DNA of 64,000 nucleotides from Anodontia alba (Eukaryota; Mollusca; Bivalvia; Lucinida; Lucinidae), in the NCBI GenBank assembly GCA_964016985.1, contig OZ024827.1, forward strand, positions 22,771,275 through 22,835,274, given 5' to 3'. Within the stretch, counting starts at the first letter, position 1; each line of letters opens with the position of its first letter. Below the pieces are notes generated by a model, which searched no databases, was not told the origin of the DNA, and worked only from the letters and a program-made list of their open reading frames with translations. The translations under genes were made by a program, and so were the position numbers. Positions 12,651-24,053 of this stretch are shown here, in pieces.

Positions 12651-13525
12651 CCATAATTAGGTTAGGGTTCTTAAAGAACTGGAAACTATGCTTAATGCAG
12701 ATGCTAATCATAAAAACAGAGGAAACCAAATGACTGGGTTCATAGAGAGTATTCTTGAGAATAGACTGACTGCTCATCTGAGCAATACATGTGTTTGTGA
12801 AATGTAGGAAGCTAGGGCCTTCTGGAGAAGTTTTCGGAGGTTGCCTGCTATAATTTTTTCACTGAACATGTTTCACTAAAATCAAAAAGTAAAAAAGTTA
12901 TTGCAAAAATTTAAGCAAAAAACTAAAAAAAAAAAAAAATGTAGAATTTAATATCTATGTTTTCATGGAGAAATAAGAAAATATTACAGTCAATCTTCAA
13001 AAATTTGAATGTTGAAGTTTCGAATACCTCAAAAATTTTGAAGGCAACCATCAATTCCGATTTTTTCCTACAGATTCTATAAAATTAACCTTTGAAAATT
13101 CAAACATGGAAAATTTTAAGACTTTGAACTAAAATTTGGTTCCAAATATCACTCGAAATTTAATAGGAAGTATCAGGGCAATGTAGATAAAAAATCGTTC
13201 CAATTGGAAATCTAAGATGGATGCCATCTTTAAACTCTATTTTGAACTTCTCCTTCTGAACAGAAAGGCCAGTTGACTCCAAACTTGGAAGAAGTATTGG
13301 GGTACCCACACATATCTTTTCTTGGAGAAATAAGAAAAAAAATATTAAGTGGATATCCCTCTTATCTGGAGTTATGAATAAGTACCTGGAAGAGGGCTAA
13401 AATAAGAATGAATTTATTTTCTGCTTAAGTTGATTTTTAGTCAATGATCAGTTGTCTTTTCAAACTGATGATTGACTATGAATTTCTGGCCAATTCCAAA
13501 CACTAAAATATGGTTTGTTTTTCAG
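12651..13525. other. End of intron 1
   Basis: Contains two half-copies of hairpin MITE family 1 (12958-12985 and 13298-13343) around AT-rich sequence with AAAATTT-rich text. No gene seen. Confidence 0.5.
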
Positions 13526-13813
13526 GTTTTAAAGAAGGCCCAAAGAGATGCTAGTCATAGTCGGAAGGAAATCGTTGAACACTTCAAACAGACTTTGAAA
13601 TCAGAAGTAGACGAAGTCTTCCGGAAGTTCCGTGCAAGTTTCTTAGAAGCAGGAGATGAAGAGGGCCTAGAAGTACGGAAACACTATCTCAAACTGCGGC
13701 CTGAGGTTGCCATTGCAGAAATCTTTGAAAAATTCCATCTTCTCATGACGTTTTTTAAGCCAACTAGTAAACCGGAGAAGAGACGTCACCAAAGAATCGG
13801 CTGGGCTATACAG
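13526..13813 (+). CDS. Exon 2 of NO VEIN-like gene, 96 codons
   Basis: The acceptor TTTTTCAG precedes 13526 and the donor CAG/GTTAGA starts at 13814; both borders are phase 0, so it joins exon 1 in frame. The peptide starts VLKKAQRDASHSRKEIV and is charged and mostly helical in character, with a heptad-like stretch (HFKQTLKSEVDEVFRKFRAS) and an EIFEKFHLLMTFF segment. I recognise no separate domain; position right after the NOV-type module supports membership in the same protein. Confidence 0.75.
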
Positions 13814-13932
13814 GTTAGAAGTACACCACAACCTCTTTATAACACTATTGTTTGGGTGCATAGCATAAACAGTGTTTGTTAAACAACCGTGTTATATCCA
13901 AACAAAAATGTATAGATTATATTGAAAAATAG
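13814..13932. mobile_element. Intron 2, 119 bp, made almost entirely of half a MITE
   Basis: From about 13822 to the acceptor, the intron matches the left half of the MITE found whole at 47472-47697: the start ACACCACAACCTCTTTATAA, the block AACACTATTGTTTGGG, and the end ATAGATTATATTGAAAAAT. The last bases of the MITE half supply the AATAG acceptor. Only the first few bases, GTTAGAAGT, are not clearly MITE. Confidence 0.8.
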
Positions 13933-14145
13933 TTGGCTGATGATGAGTACTTGGTGGACCAGGCAGAAGGCTTCTATTTTAAAGGAATAAGCAGAAGAAC
14001 AGCATTGAGAAAGTGTATTGAGGCAAAGGGAGATTATATCGAGGAAAAAAGGGCACAACTTCTGCTAATGGTCATTCCCAAAGTACAGGGGCAGAGAACA
14101 TTTTTATCATCCCTCGCATTATTATCATTCATAGCATCAGATATG
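13933..14145 (+). CDS. Exon 3 of NO VEIN-like gene, 71 codons
   Basis: It starts LADDEYLVDQAEGFYFKG after AATAG and ends at ATATG/GTAATT, phase 0 at both sides. The first 45 residues are charged and well formed; the last 20 (FLSSLALLSFIAS) are hydrophobic and could also be a read-through of intron sequence, so a donor slightly upstream is possible. The unspliced frame stops 8 codons after the proposed donor. Confidence 0.65.
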
Positions 14146-14172
14146 GTAATTTTTTCAGCTGAAAAATATTGA

Positions 14173-14287
14173 TATTTTTCTTATTTCTCCACAAAAAATA
14201 TGTTGTGGGTACTCATTAGAAGTGCCTCACCCAAGGCACTTCTAATGATTACCCACAACATATATTTCTGTGGAGAAATAAGAAAAG
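14173..14287. repeat. Hairpin MITE family 1, complete copy in intron 3
   Basis: TTTCTTATTTCTCCACAAAA at the left pairs with the inverse near 14265-14285; the core has GGGTACTCATTAGAAGTGCC and its inverse. Confidence 0.9.
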
Positions 14288-16760
14288 TACACTTCAACCT
14301 CTGTATAACACAGTTCATTATAACACGGTTTTGGATATAACACTGTTCAGAGATGGTCCTTATACCCCCGACATACGAAGTATGTGGGGGTATATAGTTT
14401 TCACTTTTCCGTTCGTCTGTTCGTTTGTTCGTACGTACGTACGTTCGTACGTACGTTCGTTCGTTCGTTCGTCTTTCCGTCACAGGGTCAAAGTTTTTGC
14501 GTTAAAGTTTATAAGACCTCATATTTTGAAGACCCTTTGATGGATTTCATTCAGATTTGGCATGATGGTAGATATAGGTCTAAAGTTTTTATCAGCACCA
14601 TCCCCACCCCGGGGGTGACCTTGGGGTCAAGGTCACGGACTTAGAATTTTCATAAAAAAGTCAGGGTCAAAGTTTTTGCGTTAAAGTTTATAAGACCTCA
14701 TATTTTGAAGACCCTTTGATGGATTTCATTCATATTTTGCATGTTGATAGATATAGGTCTATAGTTTTTATCAGCACCATCCCCACCCCGGGGGTGACCT
14801 TGGGGTCAAGGTCACAGACTTCGAATTTTCATAAAAAAGTCAGGGTCAAAGTTTTTGCGTTAAAGTTTATAAGACCTCATATTTTGAAGACCCTTTGGAT
14901 TTCATTCATATTTGGCATGATGGTAGATAAAGGTCTATAGTTTTTATCAGCACCATCCCTACCCCGGGGGTGACCTTGGGGTCAAGGTCACAGACTTAGA
15001 ATTTTCATTAAAAAGTCAAAGTTTTTTGTGTTTAAGTTTATATAGCTATATCATCAAGACCCTTTAGGAATTTCATTTATATTTGACATGTTGCTAGATA
15101 TCGGCCTAGAGTCTTACTCCGCATGATCCCCACTCAGGGTGTGACCGAGGTCAAGGTCACAAACTTAGAATTTTCATATAAAAGTAAAAAATTTTTGCGT
15201 TTAAGTTTATGTAGCCATATCATCAAGACCTTTTGTTAAATTTCAGTATTTCCTAATGGAAAGGCCAGCGGATATAGCTATCAGCAAGGAATCTGTTGGT
15301 CTGTCCGTCCATCCGTTGAAGCATTATTCGTTCATACTTTATTTTTGTCTTAGGGTCAAAGTTTTTACGTTAAAGTTTATAAGACCTCATATTTTGAAGA
15401 CCCTTTGATGGATTTCATTCATATTTGGCATGATGGTAGATATAGGTCTTAAGTTCTTATTGGCACCATCCCCACCCCGGGGGGGGGTGACCTTTGGGTC
15501 AAGGTCACGGACTTCCAATTTTCATAAAAATGTCAAAATTTTTGTGTTGATATAGCTGTATCGTCAAGACCCTTTGAGGAATTTCATTTATATTTGACAA
15601 GTTGCTATATATCGACCTAGAGTCTTACACCGCATGATCCCCACCCCGGGTGTGACCGAGGTCAAGGTCATGAACTTAGAAGTTTCATTTAAAAGTAAAA
15701 GTTTTTGCTTTTAAGTTTATATAGCCATATCATCAAGACCTTTTGTTAAATTTTATTATACCCTAATTGAAAGGTTGAGCAGTTATAGCTATCAGCAAGG
15801 AATCTGTTTGTCTGTCCATCCATCTGTTGAAGCATTATTTGTTCATACTTTTTTTTGTCTTAGGGTCAAAGTTTTTACGTTAAAGTTTATAAGACCTTAT
15901 ATTATGAAGAGCCTTTGATGGATTTAATTCATATTTGGCCTGATGGTAGATATAGGGCTTAAGATTTTATCAGCACCAACCCTATCACGGGGAATAACAT
16001 TGGGGTCAAGGTCATGGACTTAGAATTTTCATAAATAAGTCAAATTTTTTGTGTTTATGTTTATATAGCTATACCACCAAGACCCTTTGAGGAATTTCAT
16101 TTATATTTTACATGTTGGTAGATATAGGTCTAGAGTTTTACTCAGCATCATCCTTATCCTGGGGTATGACCTTGAGGTCAAGGTCACAGACTTAGAAATT
16201 TCATATAAAAGTAAAAAAAAAAAAAAAAATGCATCTAAGTTTATATAGCTATATTATGAAGATCCTTTTGTTGGTTTCATTAATATTAAGCATGATGGTA
16301 TATATAGGTCTGAAGTTTTTCTCGGCACCATCCCCAAGCTGGGGCATGGCTTTTAAGTCAAGGTCACAGACGTTTCATACAAATGTCATTTTTGCTTATA
16401 TTATAAAGACTGATTTCACTGGTATATGGTGATAGTTATAGGGCTAAAGTTTTATTTAACTCAATCCCTGCACCTGTGCCTGACCTTTGAGGTCAAGGGC
16501 TTCATATTACTGTGTGATTGAATTTTTTCAATGTTATAACATATAGCATACAACTGCCACCTCCAGAGTCAAAGCTACATACTTTGTGCTCTTTAAAAGG
16601 TTGTGGTGCGCTAGTCGGGGGTATATGTGCCCCACTTGGCACTTTGTCTAGTTTTTCAATATAATCTATACATTTTTGTTTGGATATAACACGGTTGTTT
16701 AACTAACACAGTTTATGCTATTGACCCCAACAATAGTGTTATAAAGAGGTTGTGGTGTAT
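14288..16760. mobile_element. MITE (ACACCACAACCTC family), inverted, split by a pearl-like element
   Basis: Its two halves lie at 14288-14360 (CAACCTCTGTATAACAC) and 16655-16760 (TTTTTCAATATAATCTATAC ... AAAGAGGTTGTGGTGTAT). An intact copy for comparison is at 47472-47697. The same family forms intron 2. Confidence 0.8.
14361..16654. mobile_element. Pearl/CvA-like (HINE-type) element with ~179-bp tandem cores
   Basis: The left end is the palindrome CCCCCGACATAC-GAA-GTATGTGGGGG. It is followed by an ACGT/TTCG microsatellite (14405-14475) and about ten diverged cores containing GGGTCAAAGTTTTTGCGTTA and GGTGACCTTGGGGTCAAGGT. The right end GTGCCCCACTTGGCAC-TTTGTCTAG is a hairpin followed by CTAG, reminiscent of Helitron-like 3' ends. 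First three cores are spaced 179 bp apart (14484, 14663, 14842). Confidence 0.8.
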
Positions 16761-16831
16761 TTCCTGGATACTCCATATCATGTAATATGATTATTATTAT
16801 TAATATCATTTGAACCTGTTCAAATTATCAG

Positions 16832-17008
16832 GACTTCATGGAGCGTGGGAAAGTGCTCACTCAAAAGTTGTTGAGCCAGGGGTATCAAAAAACCAAACTG
16901 GTAGCAACACTTAAGAAGTTCTATGGGAGACATCATGATCTAGTCAATCCCTACAATGTGGCAGTTTCCAGAATTGTTTCTGATGTTTTTGCCAGTGACG
17001 CGCCATAA
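16832..17008 (+). CDS. Exon 4 of NO VEIN-like gene, 58 codons, 3' border unresolved
   Basis: The acceptor is CAAATTATCAG/GACTTC and the reading DFMERGKVLTQKLL ... YNVAVSRIVSDVFASD fits the helical style of the neighbouring exons. The frame meets TAA at 17006-17008, immediately followed by GTAGAC. Exon 5 needs a phase-0 partner, but no phase-0 GT in this exon resembles a donor; GCCA/GTGACG at 16995 is phase 1. Options are a missing exon between here and 23878, a weak donor, an assembly error, or a real stop that makes the allele non-functional. The 3' coordinate is the stop, not a confirmed splice site. Confidence 0.55.
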   Translation, partial: DFMERGKVLTQKLLSQGYQKTKLVATLKKFYGRHHDLVNPYNVAVSRIVSDVFASDAP

Positions 17009-17339
17009 GTAGACTTCCCAAATCCCGGACATACGCTTCTACCGATATTTCCTTCGTTCAGGCCCATGGGCATGGTGGGCGAAGCTTGCTTACCAAGTAA
17101 TGCTTACTATCCGCGGACGCCTGATTACACCCTTTCTTGTCTGTTGGTCTGAACATTCTGATTCATCATTCGTTTATGGATTTATGATTTTGGATTACGG
17201 CTTTGGTACCATGACCGCAACTACTACTTACAAGAAAAGAGTCGCTTTGAGAATGGCAGAGTAGCGGGGTAGGGTTAGGGGTGCATACTGATTACATCAT
17301 TCTAGCCATCCCATTAGTCCCAGCCTTTCTGTATGGCAT
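17009..17339. other. Intron 4 start, nothing recognised
   Basis: Less AT-rich than the surrounding DNA. No element, ORF or splice-compatible exon that would solve the exon 4 border was found by eye. Confidence 0.4.
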
Positions 17340-17472
17340 AGCTCTTGATAAGAGGGGGTATCCATGTTCTGTTTTTCTTATTCCTCCGTGAAAACATATG
17401 TTGTGGTTGCTTATGAGGCGCTTCTAATTAGTACCCACAACATATGATTTCATGGGGAAATAAGAAAAATAT
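17340..17472. repeat. Hairpin MITE family 1
   Basis: Contains ACATATGTTGTGG and GTACCCACAACATATG as inverse arms, with GAGGCGCTTCTAATTAG between; imperfect copy. Confidence 0.85.
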
Positions 17473-17672
17473 CAGTGCTCTTCATTTGAAAAAAAAAAAA
17501 GAAAAAAGCCATGTCTGGAACTATGGTATAGTGATTCGTAACTCTAGATAAAATGCTGTTTATACTCTCAACATATGAAGTATGTCATTGGTACTGTATA
17601 TATTCCAAATATCAGGGATGGGAAACTTCAGGATTAATCCTGATTTCAGGATTGAGAACTTCCTAATTTTAA

Positions 17673-17868
17673 CCCTTGTCATGCTGAATAAATTAAAATG
17701 GTCTAGTCTTCAGCCAATCAGATTACTTGATCCAGATTGTTGATATAAGTTTAAATACTTAATGGCAAACAGTGCAGATCCAGATCAGTTGGCTATTTCA
17801 GAAGCCAACTTATCTGGATCTACACTGTTTACAAAGATAGGGTATATCCAGGTTCAGCAGGACAAGGG
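17673..17868. mobile_element. piggyBac-like MITE with TTAA on both sides
   Basis: CCCTTGTCATGCTGAATAAA to TTCAGCAGGACAAGGG, flanked by TTAA at 17669-17672 and 17869-17872. Inner palindrome GATCAGTTGGC...GCCAACTTATCTGGATC. Confidence 0.85.
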
Positions 17869-17914
17869 TTAATTAAGCATGAAATCCCTTTTACACTTGT
17901 TCACAGGACAATCC

Positions 17915-20900
17915 TTTTTAACTTCCTAATACATTAACCTATAGATAATGTGCTATTCTCTTCTGTTTTCACACCTTCCACAGAAAAAACGACCTTGCAG
18001 TCGTCAATTAAAGTCTTAAACCAGAAGGTCCCTTAGGTAGTTACCTGTGTGACGTAACTCTTCCCGCTCAATTGATCACGTGTCAGTTTCTTTTCTGTGG
18101 ACAAAGAAATTCAACAAGGATTATTTACCTGTGATAGAAATTTGGATTATTTCTTTTCCTCATGGATAAATTTCTGTATCCTTGTGTTTCTTTTGTTTAT
18201 TTATCACTCCTTTCACTGTCTATGTTATTATTTAAAATTTTCAATTTTCGATTTCACGTGTTTTCTGACTGGCCTTTTCTTGACATGCGTTTTCGCGACT
18301 CTTGCTATTCGGCACAACGCTCGTGCGCGATCGTTTCGGAAGTCATGTTCATATATGCAGAATATTTTTGTTCTTTTCATTCCAGGTTATTCAGCATTTA
18401 CGATATGATTTTCCTGGACTTTTATTTGCAGAGATCTTCAGTTGGCTAAAGATTCTCATGGTGGAGAAGCTAATTGTAAAGAACTTGTCAACCCTTGATG
18501 GATTATAAGACAATTCTTTACTGATGGGAGGCCCACCCCATATGGCCATACTGCCGGGGTAAGACCCATCAAGGTGGCATCTTTGGGTACTTAGTATCCG
18601 ATAAAGTCTGTCCACCAGTCACCGGTCAACCAGTCACCAGTCAACCAGGCACCAGTCAATCAGCTTCACCAGTCACCAGTCAACCAGGCACCAGTCAACC
18701 AGTCACCAGTCAACCAGGCACCAGGCACCGGTCAACCAGGCACCAGTCAGCTAGTCTCCAGTCAATAATTTAATTATTTTCTGGAAAGACTTAGTTTTTT
18801 TACATATTTCACCGGACAAAATAGTCACGTAAACTAACTTCCGGTCATTATGTGTAATTGTTAAAATATTTCACCGGGCAAAGTATCAGTAATATTTCTG
18901 ATACTTATACTCGGTCATATTATCATATTATTTCTGATTTTTCACCAGGCAAACTTTTACAGAAAAGTGTCTGGTCAATTTTTCCTAATAATTAATTATC
19001 ACCGGGAAAAAGTTTCGAATACTTATGCCCTGTCAGTTTCATATATAATCTCTTTTTTTTCATCGGACGAGAGTTACGAATACTACTATCTGATCAATTT
19101 GTCTAATTATTTGTAACTTTACCGGGCAACAGTTACGAATACTAGTGTCCGGTCATTATGTCGGGTAACTAGTGTCAAAATAGTGATCACTAATTCCCGA
19201 ACAATCTGTTATCGTTCATAGAGCTCCATACACATTTAAGTCAATTGATATAGGTTGTTAAGTGAAATACATAGTAACCTTTTATACATAAAATTCTGTA
19301 TAGTCTTTCCTGAATCAGACTAGAATCTTTAATATTCCATTGACTTATTATAGGAGTGTAATTCCATTAATATTTTAAATCAACTTATGTTTTATCTCTT
19401 TCATCCGCTAGAAAGAGTTAAACTTCCGACTATAACAAAATTTTTACCGGGCAGCAGTTTGTAGACTAGTGCCAGGTCATTCAAATTATGTTTTATCTCT
19501 TTCATTCGCTAGAAAGAGGTTAACTTCCGACTCTAACGAAAATTTCACCGGGAGGGAGTTTGTAGACTAGTGCCAGGTCATTCTAACGAAATTCCACCGG
19601 GTAGTAGTTTCGTAGACTTGTGTCACGTCATTGTGTCGGATTACTAGTGACCGAGTAGTAGAAAAGTTAAAATTCTATATATATATTTATTCTCGAAAAT
19701 GAATTAAGAATTATCGGTTACGATCAAATTCGCAATTCATTCACTAAGTTTAGAAGATACTTCCACCTATAATTATATCCTTTTTATTCACTACAAAGAG
19801 ATTGACTTCTTACACATTCACCTTATTCGGCCTTCACTACAAAGAGATTGACTTCTTACACATTCACCTTATTCGGCTCTAAGGCAAAGGTGAACTCTAT
19901 AAAACTATTGTTATTTATAAGAAGAAAAATATACACGAAATCTAAAAATCTTTCTTCTTTCCTCCCCTGTTTTTCTACATGCTCCGATATGTAATCAGCA
20001 TGTAATCTAAGGAGTAAATTGACAAGAAAGTAGCAATCAATCTTTTCTACTTTCTATTAATATTTCATTCATAAGGTATCAGAAATCTACATGAATCAGA
20101 TAAATAAATTAAGAGTTTATTTATTTATCTGCTACCTCTCTATTTTTTTACGATTAAAAAAATTCTAGTCGAGGTACATATTTCCTTTTGCCTTTGTACA
20201 TGGAAAATAGTTGATTCGTTAAGCTATTATTCTATTTTATACTATCTTTGATTGATTATAAGAGTCTAGGTCAGTCGTGATCTGTCTAAACTCTACTATA
20301 AAATAAAAAATAAGAAGAAAATTTTTATTTAGGCATATATATAATTCGATAATTCGAATGTTCTTTACTTTGCCCTTTTTATTTTTCTTCTGGATCTTTT
20401 AAGACTATGATAACAATATACCAGAAAATTTGTCTCAGTCAGAATCTATTATGCTGAAGATTCTTAATCTGGGAATAATAATTTTATAATGATTACGACT
20501 AGAAATCATTTAGGAAGGTTTAAAACTTATAATTCCTAGACCCAATTAATTCACGTATATTATAGGTCTACCTTATTCTTATTGAGGAATAGCCTTGCTT
20601 CGATTAGCTCTATACCTCTAATATTTTACTTATAACTAGAGTCCATGTCAGTAAAAATTTTCTCACCCCCCTTGGTATTGACAATGGATACATATTTAGT
20701 AAAGGCTTTAATTATTCGGTACGTGACCGATTATTATTGCCTAAATTAAGTTTTATATACAATACTTTTTTTTTTTAAATTTCTTATTGACTTTGTAATT
20801 ATTCAGAAACGGCCAAAGTCAATCTTTTCCTTCCTCTAAATTTACCGAAGTCTTAGATTATGTTTATATATATATTTTTAATATATGCTTAGAGGTTGAT

Positions 20901-22573
20901 TTACGGTAGTTTACCTCATAATAGCAGATATTATCATTTTCATTTTAATCATCCCTTTCTTCTATCTTCTACTATGTGTGTTCTAGGTTTAGAAAAGAGG
21001 GAAGACATCCTTAATTACGAGTCGGTAAAGAATTAAGATACACTTCTTTATCTCTTTACCCCTTTTTTATGTTTACATTCGTTAAAGGGATCATACTCCT
21101 TCTCGCTAAGAGTTCAAGTTCAGTTTGCGAGTAATGCAAAGATTAGTATCTTGATTTTCAGTTTGCATAAAAAATGGTCTATATATATAGACAGATATCT
21201 TTTCCGAAACTGGATATTTATTCTTTCCACAAAATAAGTCATTTCAACACTTTTCGATGATTTTGAAATGCACTACCTCAATTCATAATATAGAAATTTT
21301 TATATATAAACTTTACAACGTAGTAAGTGCTGCACCTACGTTCCTGGTCAAATCTTACTTTTGTGATACTTTTCGAACATTTAGATTATTTGATAATAGT
21401 TGGAGATAATATATTTTACCGATAGTTATATATCTATCTTCATTATTTATCTTTCTCAACTTATTTTACACTGATTGACCTTCTCGCTGCGTTCTAGGTC
21501 TAAATCTAGCTAACATTATAGACTAGTCACTTTTTTGTTACAGATAAAATTATTTTATCCTGATTTTCATTTCCGAGTACGTAATTTGATATGTCAGGAA
21601 TTACCAAATATGTAGAAATAGATTTTATTCTACTAATATTCAATTCTAAAAATTTAATTGAATATTTATCTATAAAACTCCAGGCAGTAATTTTATATCA
21701 AGTTACATGTATATGTTTAATAATTCCTTGCTTAATAAATAGTTACGCTTAACTTTTTATTTATAGCAGGAATTTGTCCAGTAGTATAATTTTAATTTAG
21801 TATACATATTTTTCTTACTATTCTTAAATATGTCTATAGAATAGTAATACTATCTCTTAACTTATAAATTAAGTGTTTTAGAGATTATTAATCAGTACTA
21901 TTGTATAATCTTTCTTTATAGATTATTACACTATTACTTTTTCTCTGAGTCCTTCTCTTTTTCCGAACATCTGATTCATCATTACTAAATGGACTCTTAT
22001 CATTTCTTGATTTCCATGATTATTTACATAGGAATACTTTTCATGGCAATCTTCTGGCATAGAAAGATTCTATCCAGTTTATTTATTTTTGCTTAATCTT
22101 AGCAAAAGGTAAGATTTAACCAAAATATGGCCATCTTACAGTTAGCTACGATTAGTCTTATTCTTATCTCTTTAGTGTCTGTCAAACTCTAAGTTATGAT
22201 GTTGACAGTCTCTTCTTTATTATTTTGTTAGGACATCAAACACTTTTATATGTCCATGACAAAACTTATTATCAATGATTTAGGTTGTTTTTCTTCCCAG
22301 CTGTCTTATGCAACCTCTGTATTATCTTATTTCTTGACTAAAAATTCATAATACATTTAGTCTAGCAATATTTTTAACCATTATGTCTGTGTATACCTTT
22401 TTTCTTTGATGGATAACTGAGCTACAGTTAAGTTAACTCCATCTACCTTTATTTTTCTCCCCTTCTTTAATTTGATCAAAGGGGAATAATTATACAACAT
22501 TATGGTTATTTTAAGTCTATAGGTTAAGTATTACTCGTTAAAATACGTTTTACTTTTAAAAAAACTTCATTTT
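17915..22573 (+). mobile_element. Large structured non-coding element, copy A (right part deleted)
   Basis: Near-colinear with copy B (31986-38126). It keeps the outer left end, the 161-bp left inverted repeat (17934-18094), the CACCAGTCAACC minisatellite (about 18613-18770), the stem-loop array (18800-19670) and the long AT-rich interior. Near 22515-22520 it jumps from TTATTTTAAGTCT straight to ATAGGTTAAGTATTACTCG, the last ~55 bp of the right end. The internal complementary block and right inverted repeat are thereby lost. No ORF above about 100 codons; frames differ from copy B through indels. Confidence 0.8.
18790..19670 (+). other. Array of about ten related stem-loops, copy A
   Basis: Each unit, 70-100 bp apart, has an outer stem ACCGGgCA ... 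TGtCCGGT and an inner AGT ... ACT stem around a CGAATA/TGTAG loop. Examples are 18824-18848, 18873-18915, 19110-19155, 19440-19480 and 19545-19580. The same array is in copy B at 32920-33760. DNA binding sites or an RNA fold are both possible. Confidence 0.8.
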
Positions 22574-22656
22574 GGTCAAAATTAGGTAATTTGGGTTTCT
22601 GATATATGCCTGAAATAGACTTAAAAATTTATTATTTAACTAATTATAAGTTGTAT
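22574..22656. other. Short spacer in intron 4
   Basis: Sequence flanking copy A; no feature recognised. Confidence 0.4.
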
Positions 22657-22806
22657 AGCTCCAGATAAGAGAAAGTATCCACTTAATAATTTTCTTATTT
22701 CTCAGTAAAAAACATATGTTGTGGGTACTCATTAGAAGCGCCTCACCAAGGCATTTCTAATGAATACCCACAGCATATGTTTTTATTGAGAAATAAGAAA
22801 AATATT
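22657..22806. repeat. Hairpin MITE family 1
   Basis: TATGTTGTGGGTACTCATTA pairs with its inverse near 22755-22780; tail AAATAAGAAAAATATTAG. Confidence 0.9.
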
Positions 22807-22959
22807 AGTAGTTTTTGGACAATTTTTAGATTTCAGGTTTGATTAGTAGCAACTATTCTCACCCCTGAAATATGGAACACCTTAACTCCTTACCATCCTA
22901 TGATTTGTAAAAGTCTGTTCCACTGCCTGTTGATGTGTTAAAATATTGCTGGATGAATG

Positions 22960-23260
22960 GCAAACAGTGAAGACCCTGATCAGATGCCACATTCTGCAGC
23001 ATCTGATCTGGATCTGCACTGTTTGCTCTGGTCTTTCTGTCCCATAGGAGCAAATTCTTTCCTTTTAGAGCAGACTGCTTTTTAGAAGGGGTTTGGTTTG
23101 AATTAAACTTGTCATGCTGAATAAATTAAGATGCCATGCCCATTTCTAATTTTCAGCCAATCAAATTACTTGATCCGAACTTGATTCTGAAGAAGCCAAC
23201 TGATCAGGATCTACACTGTTTGCAAAGGCAGGGATTATCTGGGTTCAGCAGGACAAGGGT
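22960..23260. repeat. Palindrome module and piggyBac-like MITE copy
   Basis: 22963-23033 holds AACAGTGAAGACCCTGATCA...ATCTGGATCTGCACTGTT. At 23105-23260 a degenerate MITE of the CCCTTGTC family lies between AACTTGTCATGCTGAATAAA and TTCAGCAGGACAAGGG. Confidence 0.75.
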
Positions 23261-23369
23261 TAAAAAGACTTCACAAAAGTAGTCTCCCTTTTAAAAACAT
23301 GGAAACTCTATCAAGTCCCTTAACCAGCGCTTTGTAAATATGCATTATGCTCTAACTGTAATACAGTGA

Positions 23370-23790
23370 ACCTTTGTTACAATGACAGCATTTGTTCCCC
23401 AAAATGTTACCGTTATAAAAGATTTTCCTTAATGAGTAAAATGAGATGTAAGAAAGGCCTTGTTTTGTTCTTATTTCCTCATAGAACAAAATGATGTTTT
23501 GGATATGATCATTTCTGATTAGCTGTCACCTCTTGATCGAAGGTTTAATGTTAGTTAAATTATCATTATAGCGAATTTTGTTGTTGTATTTCTGCACAAA
23601 AGCATGTTGTGGTTCTTATTTCCCCACAAAAACATACATTGTGGTTCTTATTTCCCCACAAAGACATATGTTGTGGTTTTTATTTCCCCACAAAAACATG
23701 TTGTGGGTACTCACTATAGTGCCTCAGCAAGACAAATCTACCTCAGTGAAGCATACATTTTTGTAGAGAAATAATAAAAATATTGTTTGG
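23370..23790. repeat. MITE family 5 fragment and degenerate hairpin family 1 copy
   Basis: 23370-23580 resembles 54835-55190 (TTACAATGACAGCATTTGTT, GTTTTGGATATGAT). 23590-23785 holds four partial TTATTTCCCCACAAA-ACAT repeats of the family 1 arm. Confidence 0.65.
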
Positions 23791-23877
23791 TTGAATAAAT
23801 TGCCTGATCTGGCATAATGGGAAAACATTTTGGTTGAAAACATACCACAATCATCTCAACTTTCTTCTTCTTTGCAG

Positions 23878-24052
23878 CAATTCATAGGTGAAGTTAAGCA
23901 AGACCCAATGGCCAGATCTTTACTACATTTGGCAGTATGTATCACCAACACTGTCCTGGAAGAGTCTGCCATGGAGATACTCGCCCCTACCAATAAACAG
24001 AAGGATACTGAGGAGCCTCAGCAGATAGAGACAAAAGAACCACCAAGAAAAG
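23878..24052 (+). CDS. Exon 5 of NO VEIN-like gene
   Basis: Acceptor CTTCTTCTTTGCAG is strong; donor AAAAG/GTACGG. Reads QFIGEVKQDPMARSLLHLAV, then ITNTVLEESAMEIL, followed by an acidic, proline-rich tail rich in K, E and Q. It enters in phase 0 and leaves in phase 1 (last base G). No domain recognised; the hydrophobic LLHLAV stretch resembles a repeat-type helix. The intron downstream begins at once with a MITE and then a 21 kb nest of transposons. Confidence 0.75.
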
Positions 24053-24053
24053 G

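Noticed and set aside
14331..14940. Frames with FVRTFVRS and TPGVTLGSRS repeats
   Set aside because: They are translations of the microsatellite and the 179-bp tandem cores.
18613..18770. Short regular repeats that could suggest a CRISPR array
   Set aside because: Units are 10-20 bp without unique spacers, and the context is an animal transposable element.
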